This document shows positions 17,909 to 25,419 of a stretch of DNA of 64,000 nucleotides, in pieces. Within the stretch, counting starts at the first letter, position 1; each line of letters begins with the position of its first letter. The notes beneath the pieces were generated by a model. The model ran no database searches. It worked only from the letters and a program-made list of their open reading frames with translations, and was not told the DNA's origin. The DNA comes from Salinicoccus luteus DSM 17002 (lineage in GTDB: Bacteria > Bacillota > Bacilli > Staphylococcales > Salinicoccaceae), in NCBI RefSeq assembly GCF_000712035.1, contig NZ_JONV01000008.1, positions 62,001 through 126,000 of the forward strand, in the 5' to 3' direction. A program made the translations under genes and the position numbers.

Positions 17909-18627
17909 GATGGTGGCTGTTTGCGGTGGTCCTCATGGCTGGATGCAGCCATGGAGGCCTCATGCCGGAGAAATATGATGGTGAAGCGTTTGAAGCGGAT
18001 GGGGCGGCCGTCACAGCCTATGAAGAAAACAATATACTGATGACGGAAGATCTTCCGGAACGCTTCCCATTCACCAAGAGCACGGAGATGGCCGGCATCC
18101 AGGATGATACCGGTGAGGAGATGCAGCTTGAAGCAGGTACATATGATGTCGGAACCGATGTTCCTCCAGGCAGGTATGATGTCCTGCTGCAGGATGAGGC
18201 AGGGGCCCTTGTCATAGAGGATGATCAGGGCGTGCGGCTGCTTGAAATCCCAGTCGGTGTGCGGACACCGGTGGCACAGGTCGATCTCGCGCGTGGTTAT
18301 ACGCTGACGTTTGCATCCAGGGACGGCCAGCTGGCGATTACGCCAGTGGGAAATGATATGATGGAAATGGATGGGGAAGAATATATCGAAATTCCGGCCG
18401 GTACACACACGGTCGGCACCCATGTGCCAGCCGGAGAATATGAGCTGCTGTCGGAAAGCCTCCCGATCATGGGTGATGACGGTCTCCCACGCATCTATTG
18501 GAATCCGTCCCCAATGATGCTGGGGCTTGATGAAGATATGGAAGACGTGAAGGGCGTTCCTACTGAAATGAAAGCAGGGGATACCATCGTTGCGGAATAT
18601 CCTGTACAGCTGAAGAAAATAGAATGA
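17905..18627 (+). CDS. Lipoprotein with two GTYxVGxDxPxGxY-type repeats, coupled to the ABC exporter
   Basis: 240 residues. Short signal peptide with lipobox LMAGC, so it should be anchored outside. Two related modules occur: EAGTYDVGTDVPPGRYDV near residues 73-90 and PAGTHTVGTHVPAGEYEL near 166-183; this glycine/proline repeat is seen in various Gram-positive extracytoplasmic lipoproteins of unknown role (family knowledge). Starts inside the ATPase stop codon (ATGA), which argues strongly that it works with the exporter, perhaps as an accessory or sensor. No enzyme motif is visible. Confidence 0.8.
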   Translation: MRWWLFAVVLMAGCSHGGLMPEKYDGEAFEADGAAVTAYEENNILMTEDLPERFPFTKSTEMAGIQDDTGEEMQLEAGTYDVGTDVPPGRYDVLLQDEAGALVIEDDQGVRLLEIPVGVRTPVAQVDLARGYTLTFASRDGQLAITPVGNDMMEMDGEEYIEIPAGTHTVGTHVPAGEYELLSESLPIMGDDGLPRIYWNPSPMMLGLDEDMEDVKGVPTEMKAGDTIVAEYPVQLKKIE

Positions 18628-19439
18628 TGGGAGTGGTGGATATCAATATAAAAGCATTGCAGTATCAGGTGGCATTCGGAGATGTCGAAGAGAACATTGC
18701 CAGGGTCAGGGAGCAGTTTGACCGGGCAGAACTCAAGGGGACCGACGTCGTTGTGCTCCCTGAGATGTGGACATCGGGATATGACCTTGAAAATATCCAA
18801 AAGCACGCCTGCCAGGACCTCGAGCCTGCGCAGTATGTAGTTTCCGAACTTGCACAGGAATATGATGTGAACATCGTCGCAGGTTCCGTCGCCAACATCA
18901 AGGATGATCCGGATGAGGTGTACAACACTGCATTTGTCGTCGACCGGAGTGGAGCACTCGTATATGAGTACTCCAAGATGCATCTGGTTCCGATGTTGAA
19001 CGAACCGGAATATCTGACGGGCGGGAAGGACAAGGTCGAGACATTTACGCTCGATGGCAATACTTGCGGCCTCGTCATCTGCTACGATCTCCGCTTCCCG
19101 GAACTCTTCCGGGACCTGGCGTTGAAGGGTGCGACTTCCATCTTCACCGTCGCCGAATGGCCGATGGCGCGCAAGGCTCATTGGGAAGTGCTCATCAAAG
19201 CACGGGCAATCGAGAACCAGTGCTACCTCATCGCATCGAACACATACGGGGAGATTGGTGATCAGGAGTTCGCCGGCCGTTCCATGATCATCGATCCCTT
19301 CGGCAAAGTCGTCGATGAGGCTGCGGATCACGGAGATGCGGCCGTAACCGGTCAATTGGATGGAAATGAAGTGGCACGGATCCGTAAGGCAGTACCGATA
19401 TTTGATAGCCGGAAAAGGGAGATGTATCATTTCCTGTAG
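18624..19439 (+). CDS. Carbon-nitrogen hydrolase (nitrilase superfamily, omega-amidase-like)
   Basis: 271 residues with the complete Glu-Lys-Cys triad: Glu in VVLPEMWTSGY near 47, Lys in YEYSKMHLVPMLNEPEY near 116, Cys in GLVICYDLRFPE near 152. The following TVAEWPMARKAHWEVLIKARAIENQ and FAGRSMIIDPFGKVV are typical of the Nit2/YafV/MtnU group that hydrolyses alpha-keto acid amides (family knowledge). The first ATG overlaps the lipoprotein stop (ATGA); GTG codons at about 18632-18636 are alternative starts. Last gene of the five-gene overlapping run, though its metabolic role does not obviously fit an exporter. Confidence 0.85.
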   Translation: MMGVVDINIKALQYQVAFGDVEENIARVREQFDRAELKGTDVVVLPEMWTSGYDLENIQKHACQDLEPAQYVVSELAQEYDVNIVAGSVANIKDDPDEVYNTAFVVDRSGALVYEYSKMHLVPMLNEPEYLTGGKDKVETFTLDGNTCGLVICYDLRFPELFRDLALKGATSIFTVAEWPMARKAHWEVLIKARAIENQCYLIASNTYGEIGDQEFAGRSMIIDPFGKVVDEAADHGDAAVTGQLDGNEVARIRKAVPIFDSRKREMYHFL

Positions 19440-19824
19440 TCAGCGGGCTCCCGCTGAATACTCTATTCGTTCGAGCTCTCGTGGCATACAGGCTGAAAAT
19501 ACCTGATGTAATCATTTTCCCTCTGCTCTTCATGCTGGGTATGGAAGTTCGCGATGAAAGTGTTCGGACATATGGGCTGGGACCTATATTCCCGATTTTA
19601 TTGGCATGGTGCTTTCATTTTTATGGGCAGTGACCACGGGGGGCGATGTTACGGTTACCATGCTTGTCGGTGGGGTCGTCTATGCAACAAGCGCACCGAT
19701 TACAGTGAAGATGCTGAACGTCCTGCAACTGAGCTTAAGAAGGTGTGCAGAAGTAGAATGTTTCATTGGCCGCTATAGAGAGAATAGATAAGGACACTAT
19801 TACTTATAGAGAGAGTGAAGTCAT
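19440..19824 (+). other. Gene-poor stretch with possible decayed membrane-protein gene
   Basis: Starts with a small hairpin (AGCGGG/CCCGCT) just after the amidase stop. Then conceptual translation gives hydrophobic segments in different frames: IPDVIIFPLLFMLGME near 19500-19545 in one, and MVLSFLWAVTTGGDVTVTM near 19606 in another, with no ribosome site. This looks like a membrane-protein gene broken by frameshifts, but I do not recognise the parent. Confidence 0.35.
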
Positions 19825-20577
19825 ATGTCCAGACAGAAGAAGTGGGCGACCGGGTACCTTGTCGCATTCATCGTCATGATATTCGTAAACTATTTGACCA
19901 CCACCAATGTGGGCGGGGTGGCCAACAACAATGAAACGATCATCCAGCCGGCAGGATTTGCATTCTCCATCTGGGGACTGATCTATATTCTGCTGTTCAT
20001 CTGGATAATCAAGGCATTCTTTGCGAAGACATGGGAGGAATCCGTGGCCTCCCGCCTGAAGTTCTGGCCGATCGTCAATTTCATGCTGAATGCCCTGTGG
20101 ATCATCGTCTTCACGCAGCAGTGGATATTCGCCTCCGTCATTGTGATCATCGCTCTGTTGTATACGCTGGCGGAAATGTATACCACATTGACGGAAACCG
20201 GCTACCACTGGTTCGATCGGCTGCCGTTTTCCATCTACTTCGCATGGGTGACGGTGGCGACCATCGTCAATATCTTCAATTTGACGGAGAAGTACAACCT
20301 TGACGGCCTCTTTGGAATGGGTGAGCTTGGATGGACGCTCCTCATACTGGCTGTGGCGACATTGATTGGTGTTGCCATCGGAATCTACTTCAGAGACTGG
20401 CTGTATCCCCTTATCATCATCTGGCCATACTTCGGCATATACACGAAAAATGCCGGTGAGTATGGCAGCCTGGATATCGTCCTCCTCATCGGATCCATCA
20501 TACTGCTGATCACCGCAATCATCGTCATCTTCATGAAGGTGCGCAGCGGATCGGGGGGACCTGCAGAAAATCGATAG
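19825..20577 (+). CDS. TspO/MBR-like tryptophan-rich membrane protein
   Basis: 250 residues, about seven predicted membrane helices. The motif PAGFAFSIWGLIYILLFIW near residues 40-58, followed by NFMLNALWIIVFTQQW and FSIYFAWVTVATIVNIFNL, is the pattern of long tryptophan-rich sensory-protein (TspO/MBR-like) homologues in Firmicutes. The extra helices make it longer than the 160-residue canonical TspO. TspO proteins bind tetrapyrroles and take part in stress responses; the role of this long form is not known. Start ATG 19825 with GAGAGAGTGAAG upstream. Single gene. Confidence 0.75.
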   Translation: MSRQKKWATGYLVAFIVMIFVNYLTTTNVGGVANNNETIIQPAGFAFSIWGLIYILLFIWIIKAFFAKTWEESVASRLKFWPIVNFMLNALWIIVFTQQWIFASVIVIIALLYTLAEMYTTLTETGYHWFDRLPFSIYFAWVTVATIVNIFNLTEKYNLDGLFGMGELGWTLLILAVATLIGVAIGIYFRDWLYPLIIIWPYFGIYTKNAGEYGSLDIVLLIGSIILLITAIIVIFMKVRSGSGGPAENR

Positions 20578-20595
20578 GAATAAGCAATGAATACG

Positions 20596-20620
20596 CCCCT
20601 GATGCCGACAGCATCAGGGG
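20596..20620 (+). terminator. Terminator after the TspO-like gene
   Basis: Ten-base-pair stem CCCCTGATGC / GCATCAGGGG with a 5-base loop; the following T run is interrupted. Confidence 0.8.
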
Positions 20621-20631
20621 TTCTGTGTTAG

Positions 20632-20850
20632 AAAGAGGGGTATGAACAATCATCCTATTGCAGACTGCCATCGTTCATAGATCCGGACAACGGCATCACC
20701 GCGAATTTCTGGTACGCCATCCTCGTCACAGCAATCACCCTTTTCGTAGCCTTCGGCCTCACTTATGTATGGGGCTATAATGACAGAATGGAAATGGCAA
20801 AGAAGCGCGAAAAGCCAAAAAATCCGGCCAAAGCGGACCTTGCGAAATGA
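20632..20850 (+). pseudogene. Remnant of a PTS sugar permease (EIIC) C-terminus
   Basis: An open stretch without any start codon or ribosome site encodes LPSFIDPDNGITANFWYA, then a hydrophobic helix (ILVTAITLFVAFGLTYVWG) and a charged tail ending KADLAK before TGA at 20848. This is how the last helix of beta-glucoside/sucrose-type EIIC proteins ends. Only about 60 residues remain; the frame is closed upstream by a TAG at 20629. It is a 3'-end fragment, not a functional gene. Confidence 0.55.
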
Positions 20851-20880
20851 TTCTTTGATCCAGGAAATCGAACTTCGATG

Positions 20881-20905
20881 GTTCAAACGCCGTGATTCAG
20901 GATAT
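20881..20905 (+). promoter_or_regulatory. SigB-like promoter of the flavin stress-protein gene
   Basis: GTTCAA, 13-base spacer, GGATAT; each box matches the SigB consensus at 5 of 6 positions. It lies 38 bases upstream of the ATG at 20943, whose product belongs to the general-stress protein 26 group, usually SigB-controlled. Confidence 0.5.
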
Positions 20906-20942
20906 GGATATATATAAATCAACAATAAGGACAGGTGATACG

Positions 20943-21362
20943 ATGGAACAATCGAAGGCGATAGAACGCATTACTGAAATATTGGATGAATCGAAGATCG
21001 GTGTCCTCTCGACAGCACAGAATAATGAACCGAATGCTCGTTACATGTGGTTCTATAATGATGGGTTGACGCTGTATGCGAAGACGAATGACCAGTCGCC
21101 GAAATATGATGAACTCGGGGGTAACCCGAAAGCGCATGTATTGCTTGGGTTCCATGACTCCCCAAGTCACGCCTTCGTTGAAGTATATGGCGATGTCGAA
21201 CGCATCAATGACCAGGAGACGATCGACTGGGTGTGGGAAGATGCCGATGCGGAATTCTTCGATTCCAAGGACAATCCACATCTCAAAGTGCTGAAGATCA
21301 CACCGACGGATATAAAGATTATGAATGATGATAAGTATGAAGAAGTGAAATTGTCACTATAA
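20943..21362 (+). CDS. General stress protein 26-like flavin-binding (pyridoxamine oxidase fold) protein
   Basis: 139 residues; the ATG at 20943 follows AGGTGAT. The split-barrel fold is recognisable from IGVLSTAQNNEPNARYMWFYNDGLTLYAKT, where the short strands bind FMN, and from HAFVEVYGDVERINDQET. Similar to B. subtilis YdaG-type general stress proteins, which bind flavin and have no proven reaction. It lies 12 bases ahead of the DHFR gene, so both may be cotranscribed from the SigB-like promoter. Confidence 0.82.
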   Translation: MEQSKAIERITEILDESKIGVLSTAQNNEPNARYMWFYNDGLTLYAKTNDQSPKYDELGGNPKAHVLLGFHDSPSHAFVEVYGDVERINDQETIDWVWEDADAEFFDSKDNPHLKVLKITPTDIKIMNDDKYEEVKLSL

Positions 21363-21374
21363 GGAGAGGGTAGG

Positions 21375-21866
21375 ATGCTTGCCTACGTATGGGCGGAAGA
21401 CGAAAACAAACTGATCGGCAGGGATAAGGCGCTGCCATGGCGGCTCCCGGCCGACATCAAATTCTTCAAGGATGTGACGATGCAGGGGGATATCGTCACA
21501 GGCCGAAAGACATATGAGACCATCCCCAACCGGCCGCTACCGGGCCGACGCAACATCGTCCTCACACTGCAGGCGGACTACGAGGCACCGGGCGCCATCG
21601 TCGTACATTCCAAAGAGGAGATACTGGCGCTTGAAGAGGAGAACGGGGAGGATCTCTACATCATCGGCGGTGGTACACTGTTCAAGATGTTTGAGGATGA
21701 GGTCGATGTACTTTATCGCACCGTCATCCATGACACTTTCGAAGGAGATACGTATTTTCCGGCAGATTTCGACTACAGCCCGTTCGAACGTGTAGAATCA
21801 TGGGACGGGCCTGTCGATGGGAAGAATAAATATCCGCATACCTATGAAGTATGGCGGCGCAAGTGA
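21375..21866 (+). CDS. folA: Dihydrofolate reductase
   Basis: 163 residues, the usual length. Reduces dihydrofolate to tetrahydrofolate with NADPH. Motifs: MLAYVWAEDENKLIGRDKALPWRLPADIKFFK with the conserved LPW and the substrate-binding Asp, VTGRKTYETIP for NADPH, RNIVLT, DLYIIGGGTLFKMF (the GG dipeptide), and the C-terminal YPHTYEVWRR strand. Normally staphylococcal DHFR follows thymidylate synthase; here it follows a stress protein, so this could be either the housekeeping copy or an extra copy. AAGGAGAGGTAGG precedes the start. Confidence 0.9.
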   Translation: MLAYVWAEDENKLIGRDKALPWRLPADIKFFKDVTMQGDIVTGRKTYETIPNRPLPGRRNIVLTLQADYEAPGAIVVHSKEEILALEEENGEDLYIIGGGTLFKMFEDEVDVLYRTVIHDTFEGDTYFPADFDYSPFERVESWDGPVDGKNKYPHTYEVWRRK

Positions 21867-21876
21867 TGCATATAGA

Positions 21877-21905
21877 AAGTCCCCGTATCATGGATACGGG
21901 GACTT
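21877..21905. terminator. Bidirectional terminator between folA and the flavin oxidoreductase
   Basis: Thirteen-base-pair stem beginning AAGTCCCCGTATC with an ATG loop; pyrimidine-rich flanks serve both convergent genes. Confidence 0.88.
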
Positions 21906-21909
21906 CTTT

Positions 21910-23040
21910 CTACTGGTCCGTGCGCGGTACGGGATAGAATCCTTTATAGAACTGCTGCCACAGCGGCTCCGGCAGTTCGTGCTTATCTTCTCTTTCGGGG
22001 TCGAACACATTGATGATTTCATCTTCCCTGCCAGCTTCCGTCTTCTTGACGAATTCATGGTCGAGCAGGGCGGCACGGCCGATGGCGATCATGTCGACAT
22101 TGCCCGCTTCAACGGCTTCAAGTGCCTGGTCCGGTGTGAAGATGGAGCCGATGCCGATCAGCGGCATGCGGCCACCGATCCACTTGTGCAGCAGTTCGAC
22201 ACGTTCGATGCCTGCATACTTGCCGTCGCGTGTCTCCGAATGTATATCGAACAGCGAGACGTGGAGGTAGTCGAGCGGCTTCTCGACCAGCTTGCCGATC
22301 AGCGTTTCGGTGATTTCCATGTCTATCCCCGGGGACTGTGGCTCCTCAGGGGAGAAGCGGTAGCCGATGATGAAGTCGTCGTCCGCATGTTTCCTGGCTG
22401 CCTTGACCACCTCGTCCACGACTTCCATCGCGAACAGATAGCGGTCTTCTCCCCATTTGTCCATCCGCTTATTGAAGTAGGGAGAGACGAACTGATGGAT
22501 GATGTAGTGGTTCGCGCCATGGATTTCGACACCATCGAACCCTGCCTCTGCCGCGCGCCGTGTCGCCTCGCCGAATGCCTTGATCGTCTCCTCGATCTCC
22601 GCTTCGGTGATCTCACGTGCCTCATGCGGTTCCGCTTCGCCAAAGCTCTGCATGGTGATCGGGCTCGGTCCGGCAGAGTCGCCACCCGGCGTCAGCTCAG
22701 GTAGTGCCTGTACGCCGCCATGGTGGATCTGGACGACGGCTTTCGCACCGTCCGCCTTCATGGCCTGGGCAACCTTCTTCAGACCTTCGATATCCGAATC
22801 ATGGGCGATGGACGGCTGGCCGGGGAAGGCCTTGCCGAGGTCCGTCACGTTGGAAGCGGCAGTGAGGGCCAGCCCCATGCCTCTGGAACGTTTGCCGATA
22901 TAGTCGATTTCCGCGTTTGATGCGGTGCCGTCATCGTTCGATGAAACGTGTGTCAGTGGTGCCAATACAAATCTATTCCTGAGCTCGACGCCGTTCGGCA
23001 ATGGAACGGTCTCGAACAGGGGTGCATACTTTTCGTTCAT
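21910..23040 (-). CDS. NADH:flavin oxidoreductase, Old Yellow Enzyme family
   Basis: 376 residues from ATG 23040, chosen because AGGAGG lies ten bases upstream; the longer upstream frame has no family similarity. TIM-barrel FMN enzyme: LRNRFVLAPLTHVSSNDDG at the N-terminus, AVVQIHHGGVQA (substrate His), VEIHGANHYIIHQFVSPYFNKRMDKWG near 175-200, the family signature, then IGYRFSPEEPQSPGI and MIAIGRAALLDHEF. Reduces activated alkenes or similar electrophiles using NAD(P)H. Nearest types are YqiG/NamA-like. Monocistronic. Confidence 0.9.
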   Translation of the reverse strand: MNEKYAPLFETVPLPNGVELRNRFVLAPLTHVSSNDDGTASNAEIDYIGKRSRGMGLALTAASNVTDLGKAFPGQPSIAHDSDIEGLKKVAQAMKADGAKAVVQIHHGGVQALPELTPGGDSAGPSPITMQSFGEAEPHEAREITEAEIEETIKAFGEATRRAAEAGFDGVEIHGANHYIIHQFVSPYFNKRMDKWGEDRYLFAMEVVDEVVKAARKHADDDFIIGYRFSPEEPQSPGIDMEITETLIGKLVEKPLDYLHVSLFDIHSETRDGKYAGIERVELLHKWIGGRMPLIGIGSIFTPDQALEAVEAGNVDMIAIGRAALLDHEFVKKTEAGREDEIINVFDPEREDKHELPEPLWQQFYKGFYPVPRTDQ

Positions 23041-23192
23041 TGTGTTGAAGCCTCCTGATATTTCTTGATTGATGCAACAGGATATACTATACCAATCCAC
23101 TTTCCATCTTTTCAATTTTCCTGTTTCGGCAGGATGGTTACGGGGAGGAAATATGGTAGAGTATGGAGAGAAAAAATGATGGAGGAGAATAC

Positions 23193-23672
23193 ATGAGCAT
23201 CTGGTTTCTATTGAATGGGCTGCTGCTCGTCTGGGCGATATGGAATGTCGCTTCGGGTGTGGCGGTCCATACATCCTACATCCATATCCTGCTCGGTTTC
23301 ACGGGCTTCCTGTTCTTCATCTTCAACTGGACCCGCAACGCGGTCTTCTCCACAATCCGGAACATCGAAAACAGGCAGACGAAGATCAGGCTCGCCACAA
23401 TGTCCAAGCGGATCCGGCCATACCACCGGTGGGTGGGGACGGGGGCGTTTCTGATCATACTGCTGCATGCCTGGGCGGTGGTTGCTCTATATGGATTTGA
23501 TCTTGGCAACATGAAGATACTGACCGGTTTCCTCGCATCCATCAATTTGTTCGTTCTCGTCCTCTCGGGCTGGTACCGCCTGCTGGTCGATCCAAGGATC
23601 AGAATCCGGAAACTCCATATACGCCTCGGCATTTCAATGTTCATCCTCACGGTTGTGCACTTCATCTACTGA
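23193..23672 (+). CDS. Four-helix membrane protein with conserved histidines (cytochrome b561-like)
   Basis: 159 residues from ATG 23193 (GGAGGAG upstream). Four membrane helices, each with histidines near their ends: HTSYIHILLGFTGF, PYHRWVGTGAFLIILLHAW, then LHIRLGISMFILTVVHFIY. Paired His in HRWVG...LLHAW and LHIRLG...VHF is the arrangement expected for heme b ligation in b561/ferric-reductase-like membrane proteins. The family is not certain. It may carry electrons across the membrane; no partner is adjacent apart from the divergent flavin oxidoreductase (inference). Confidence 0.7.
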   Translation: MSIWFLLNGLLLVWAIWNVASGVAVHTSYIHILLGFTGFLFFIFNWTRNAVFSTIRNIENRQTKIRLATMSKRIRPYHRWVGTGAFLIILLHAWAVVALYGFDLGNMKILTGFLASINLFVLVLSGWYRLLVDPRIRIRKLHIRLGISMFILTVVHFIY

Positions 23673-23759
23673 TTAAAATCCTATCAGACAAGTAAACTTT
23701 AACCTTCATTCCGAGTGTATAACTATGTATAATGGTGGTAAATGAATGGAGGCAGAGAG

Positions 23760-25349
23760 ATGAAGAAGTATTTGTTTTTGATGTTGTCGGTACTGTTCGT
23801 ACTTGTGCTGGCTGCATGTACAGATGACAGTGATGGAGAAGAGGAGACGGAAGGAGACGGTGAGGCGAATGCAGATGATGTGGAAACATCCGGAGACATC
23901 ACCATGAGCCTGCTCGCGACCCCGAATTCCATGGACCCGCATGCGGCGAATGACCAGCCGTCGAACCACGTGAACGTGAACATATATGAAGGTCTGGTCC
24001 GATTCACACCGGAGCTTGATATCGAGCCCGCTCTTGCGGAATCCTACGAGCAGATTGATGATGTGACGTGGGAGTTCAAACTGAAGGAAGGCGTCGAATT
24101 CCATGATGGCACCCCGTTCAATGCTGAAGCGGTCAAGACGAATCTCGACCGCGTAAGGGATGAGGAAGTGGGCGCACCGGTGGCATTCCTCTTTGAACTG
24201 ATAGATTCTGTTGAAGTGGTGGACGAAAACACAGTACATATCAAGACCATCCACCCGTTTGCTGCCCTGCCGTCGCACTTGGCACATCCGGCGGGCGGCA
24301 TGATCAGCCCGTCTGTCATCGAAGCGGACTACGCACAGTATGAAGAGGGTGGAGAGATCCTGACCGAGGTCAACCGCAACCCGGTCGGCACAGGGCCGTT
24401 CAAATTCGAGGAGATTTCAGAGGGCGACTACGTGACACTCGCGCGCAATGAAGACTACTGGGGAGAGCCGGCCAAATCGTCATCCTTCACCTTCAAGGCA
24501 GTCCCTGAAGATGCGACCCGCATCGCGGAACTCATGACGGACACGGCCGACCTGATCTATCCGGTCGACCCGAACGACTATGCACAGATCGATGAGTCGG
24601 ATGATACAAAAATGAACGAAACGGAAAGTGTCCGGATGGAGTATGTCGGATTCAATACGGAGAAGGCACCATTCGATGATCCGGCCGTAAGGCAGGCAGT
24701 CGCCATGGCCATCGACAAGCAGTCGATCATCGACGAGATGCTGGTGGGCCGGGCGAAAGTGGCGGATACACCGCTTGCGCCGGCCGTGTTTGGACACAGC
24801 GAAGATCTGGACACCGTTGAGAATGACAAGGAAGCGGCAAAAGCCCTGCTCGAAGAGAGCGGGTATGCCGACGGCTTCACTGCCGAGATTACGGTCATGG
24901 ACCGGACGGCTGCAGATATGGCAGCATTCATACAGGAGGAGCTGGCGGACCTGAACATAGAGCTTGAAATCTACCAGCTCGAATCCGGGGCCTTCCTCGA
25001 CTATGTCGGCGGCGGGGACCATGACATGTTCATCGGCGGCTGGGGTACGGTGACGCTGGATGCGGACTATGGCCTCTATGCACTGTTCCATTCCTCAAAT
25101 ATCGGCACATCGGGCAACCGTTCCCGCTATCAAAACGCGGAAGTCGATGCACTGCTTGATGAAGCCCGTTCGGAAACGGATGAGGAAAGCCGCCTGGCGC
25201 TCTATGAAGAGGCCCAGCAGATCATCCTCGACGAATCACCGATCATTCCGATCTATCACCCGTCCCTGCTCACAGGGCTCGGGGCGGATATTGAAGGATA
25301 TGGACAGCATCCTGCAAGCTTCCATTTCCTGAAAGACGTACAGAAATAA
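23760..25349 (+). CDS. Peptide/glutathione-type ABC substrate-binding lipoprotein (family 5)
   Basis: 529 residues; ATG 23760 with GGAGGCAG upstream. Signal peptide with lipobox LAAC, then an acidic linker (residues 22-48). Family 5 binding-protein motifs: SLLATPNSMDPHAANDQPSNHV, IYEGLVRFTPELDIEPALAESYE, VTWEFKLKEGVEFHDGTPFNAEAV, NPVGTGPFKFEEISEGDYV, FNTEKAPFDDPAVRQAVAMAID, and YHPSLLTGL at the end. It resembles GsiB/GisA-like glutathione binders. No permease or ATPase genes are adjacent. The gene faces ggt with only 70 bases between stops, supporting a thiol-peptide role (inference). Confidence 0.85.
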   Translation: MKKYLFLMLSVLFVLVLAACTDDSDGEEETEGDGEANADDVETSGDITMSLLATPNSMDPHAANDQPSNHVNVNIYEGLVRFTPELDIEPALAESYEQIDDVTWEFKLKEGVEFHDGTPFNAEAVKTNLDRVRDEEVGAPVAFLFELIDSVEVVDENTVHIKTIHPFAALPSHLAHPAGGMISPSVIEADYAQYEEGGEILTEVNRNPVGTGPFKFEEISEGDYVTLARNEDYWGEPAKSSSFTFKAVPEDATRIAELMTDTADLIYPVDPNDYAQIDESDDTKMNETESVRMEYVGFNTEKAPFDDPAVRQAVAMAIDKQSIIDEMLVGRAKVADTPLAPAVFGHSEDLDTVENDKEAAKALLEESGYADGFTAEITVMDRTAADMAAFIQEELADLNIELEIYQLESGAFLDYVGGGDHDMFIGGWGTVTLDADYGLYALFHSSNIGTSGNRSRYQNAEVDALLDEARSETDEESRLALYEEAQQIILDESPIIPIYHPSLLTGLGADIEGYGQHPASFHFLKDVQK

Positions 25350-25353
25350 AATG

Positions 25354-25389
25354 AAAAGCGCATTACCCACCGACGGGTAATGCGCTTTT
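25354..25389. terminator. Bidirectional terminator between binding-protein gene and ggt
   Basis: Fifteen-base-pair stem beginning AAAAGCGCATTACCC with a 6-base loop, flanked by A on one side and T on the other, so it works for both convergent genes. Confidence 0.92.
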
Positions 25390-25419
25390 TGGTCTGCCTG
25401 AAATCATTTCGCAATAATC

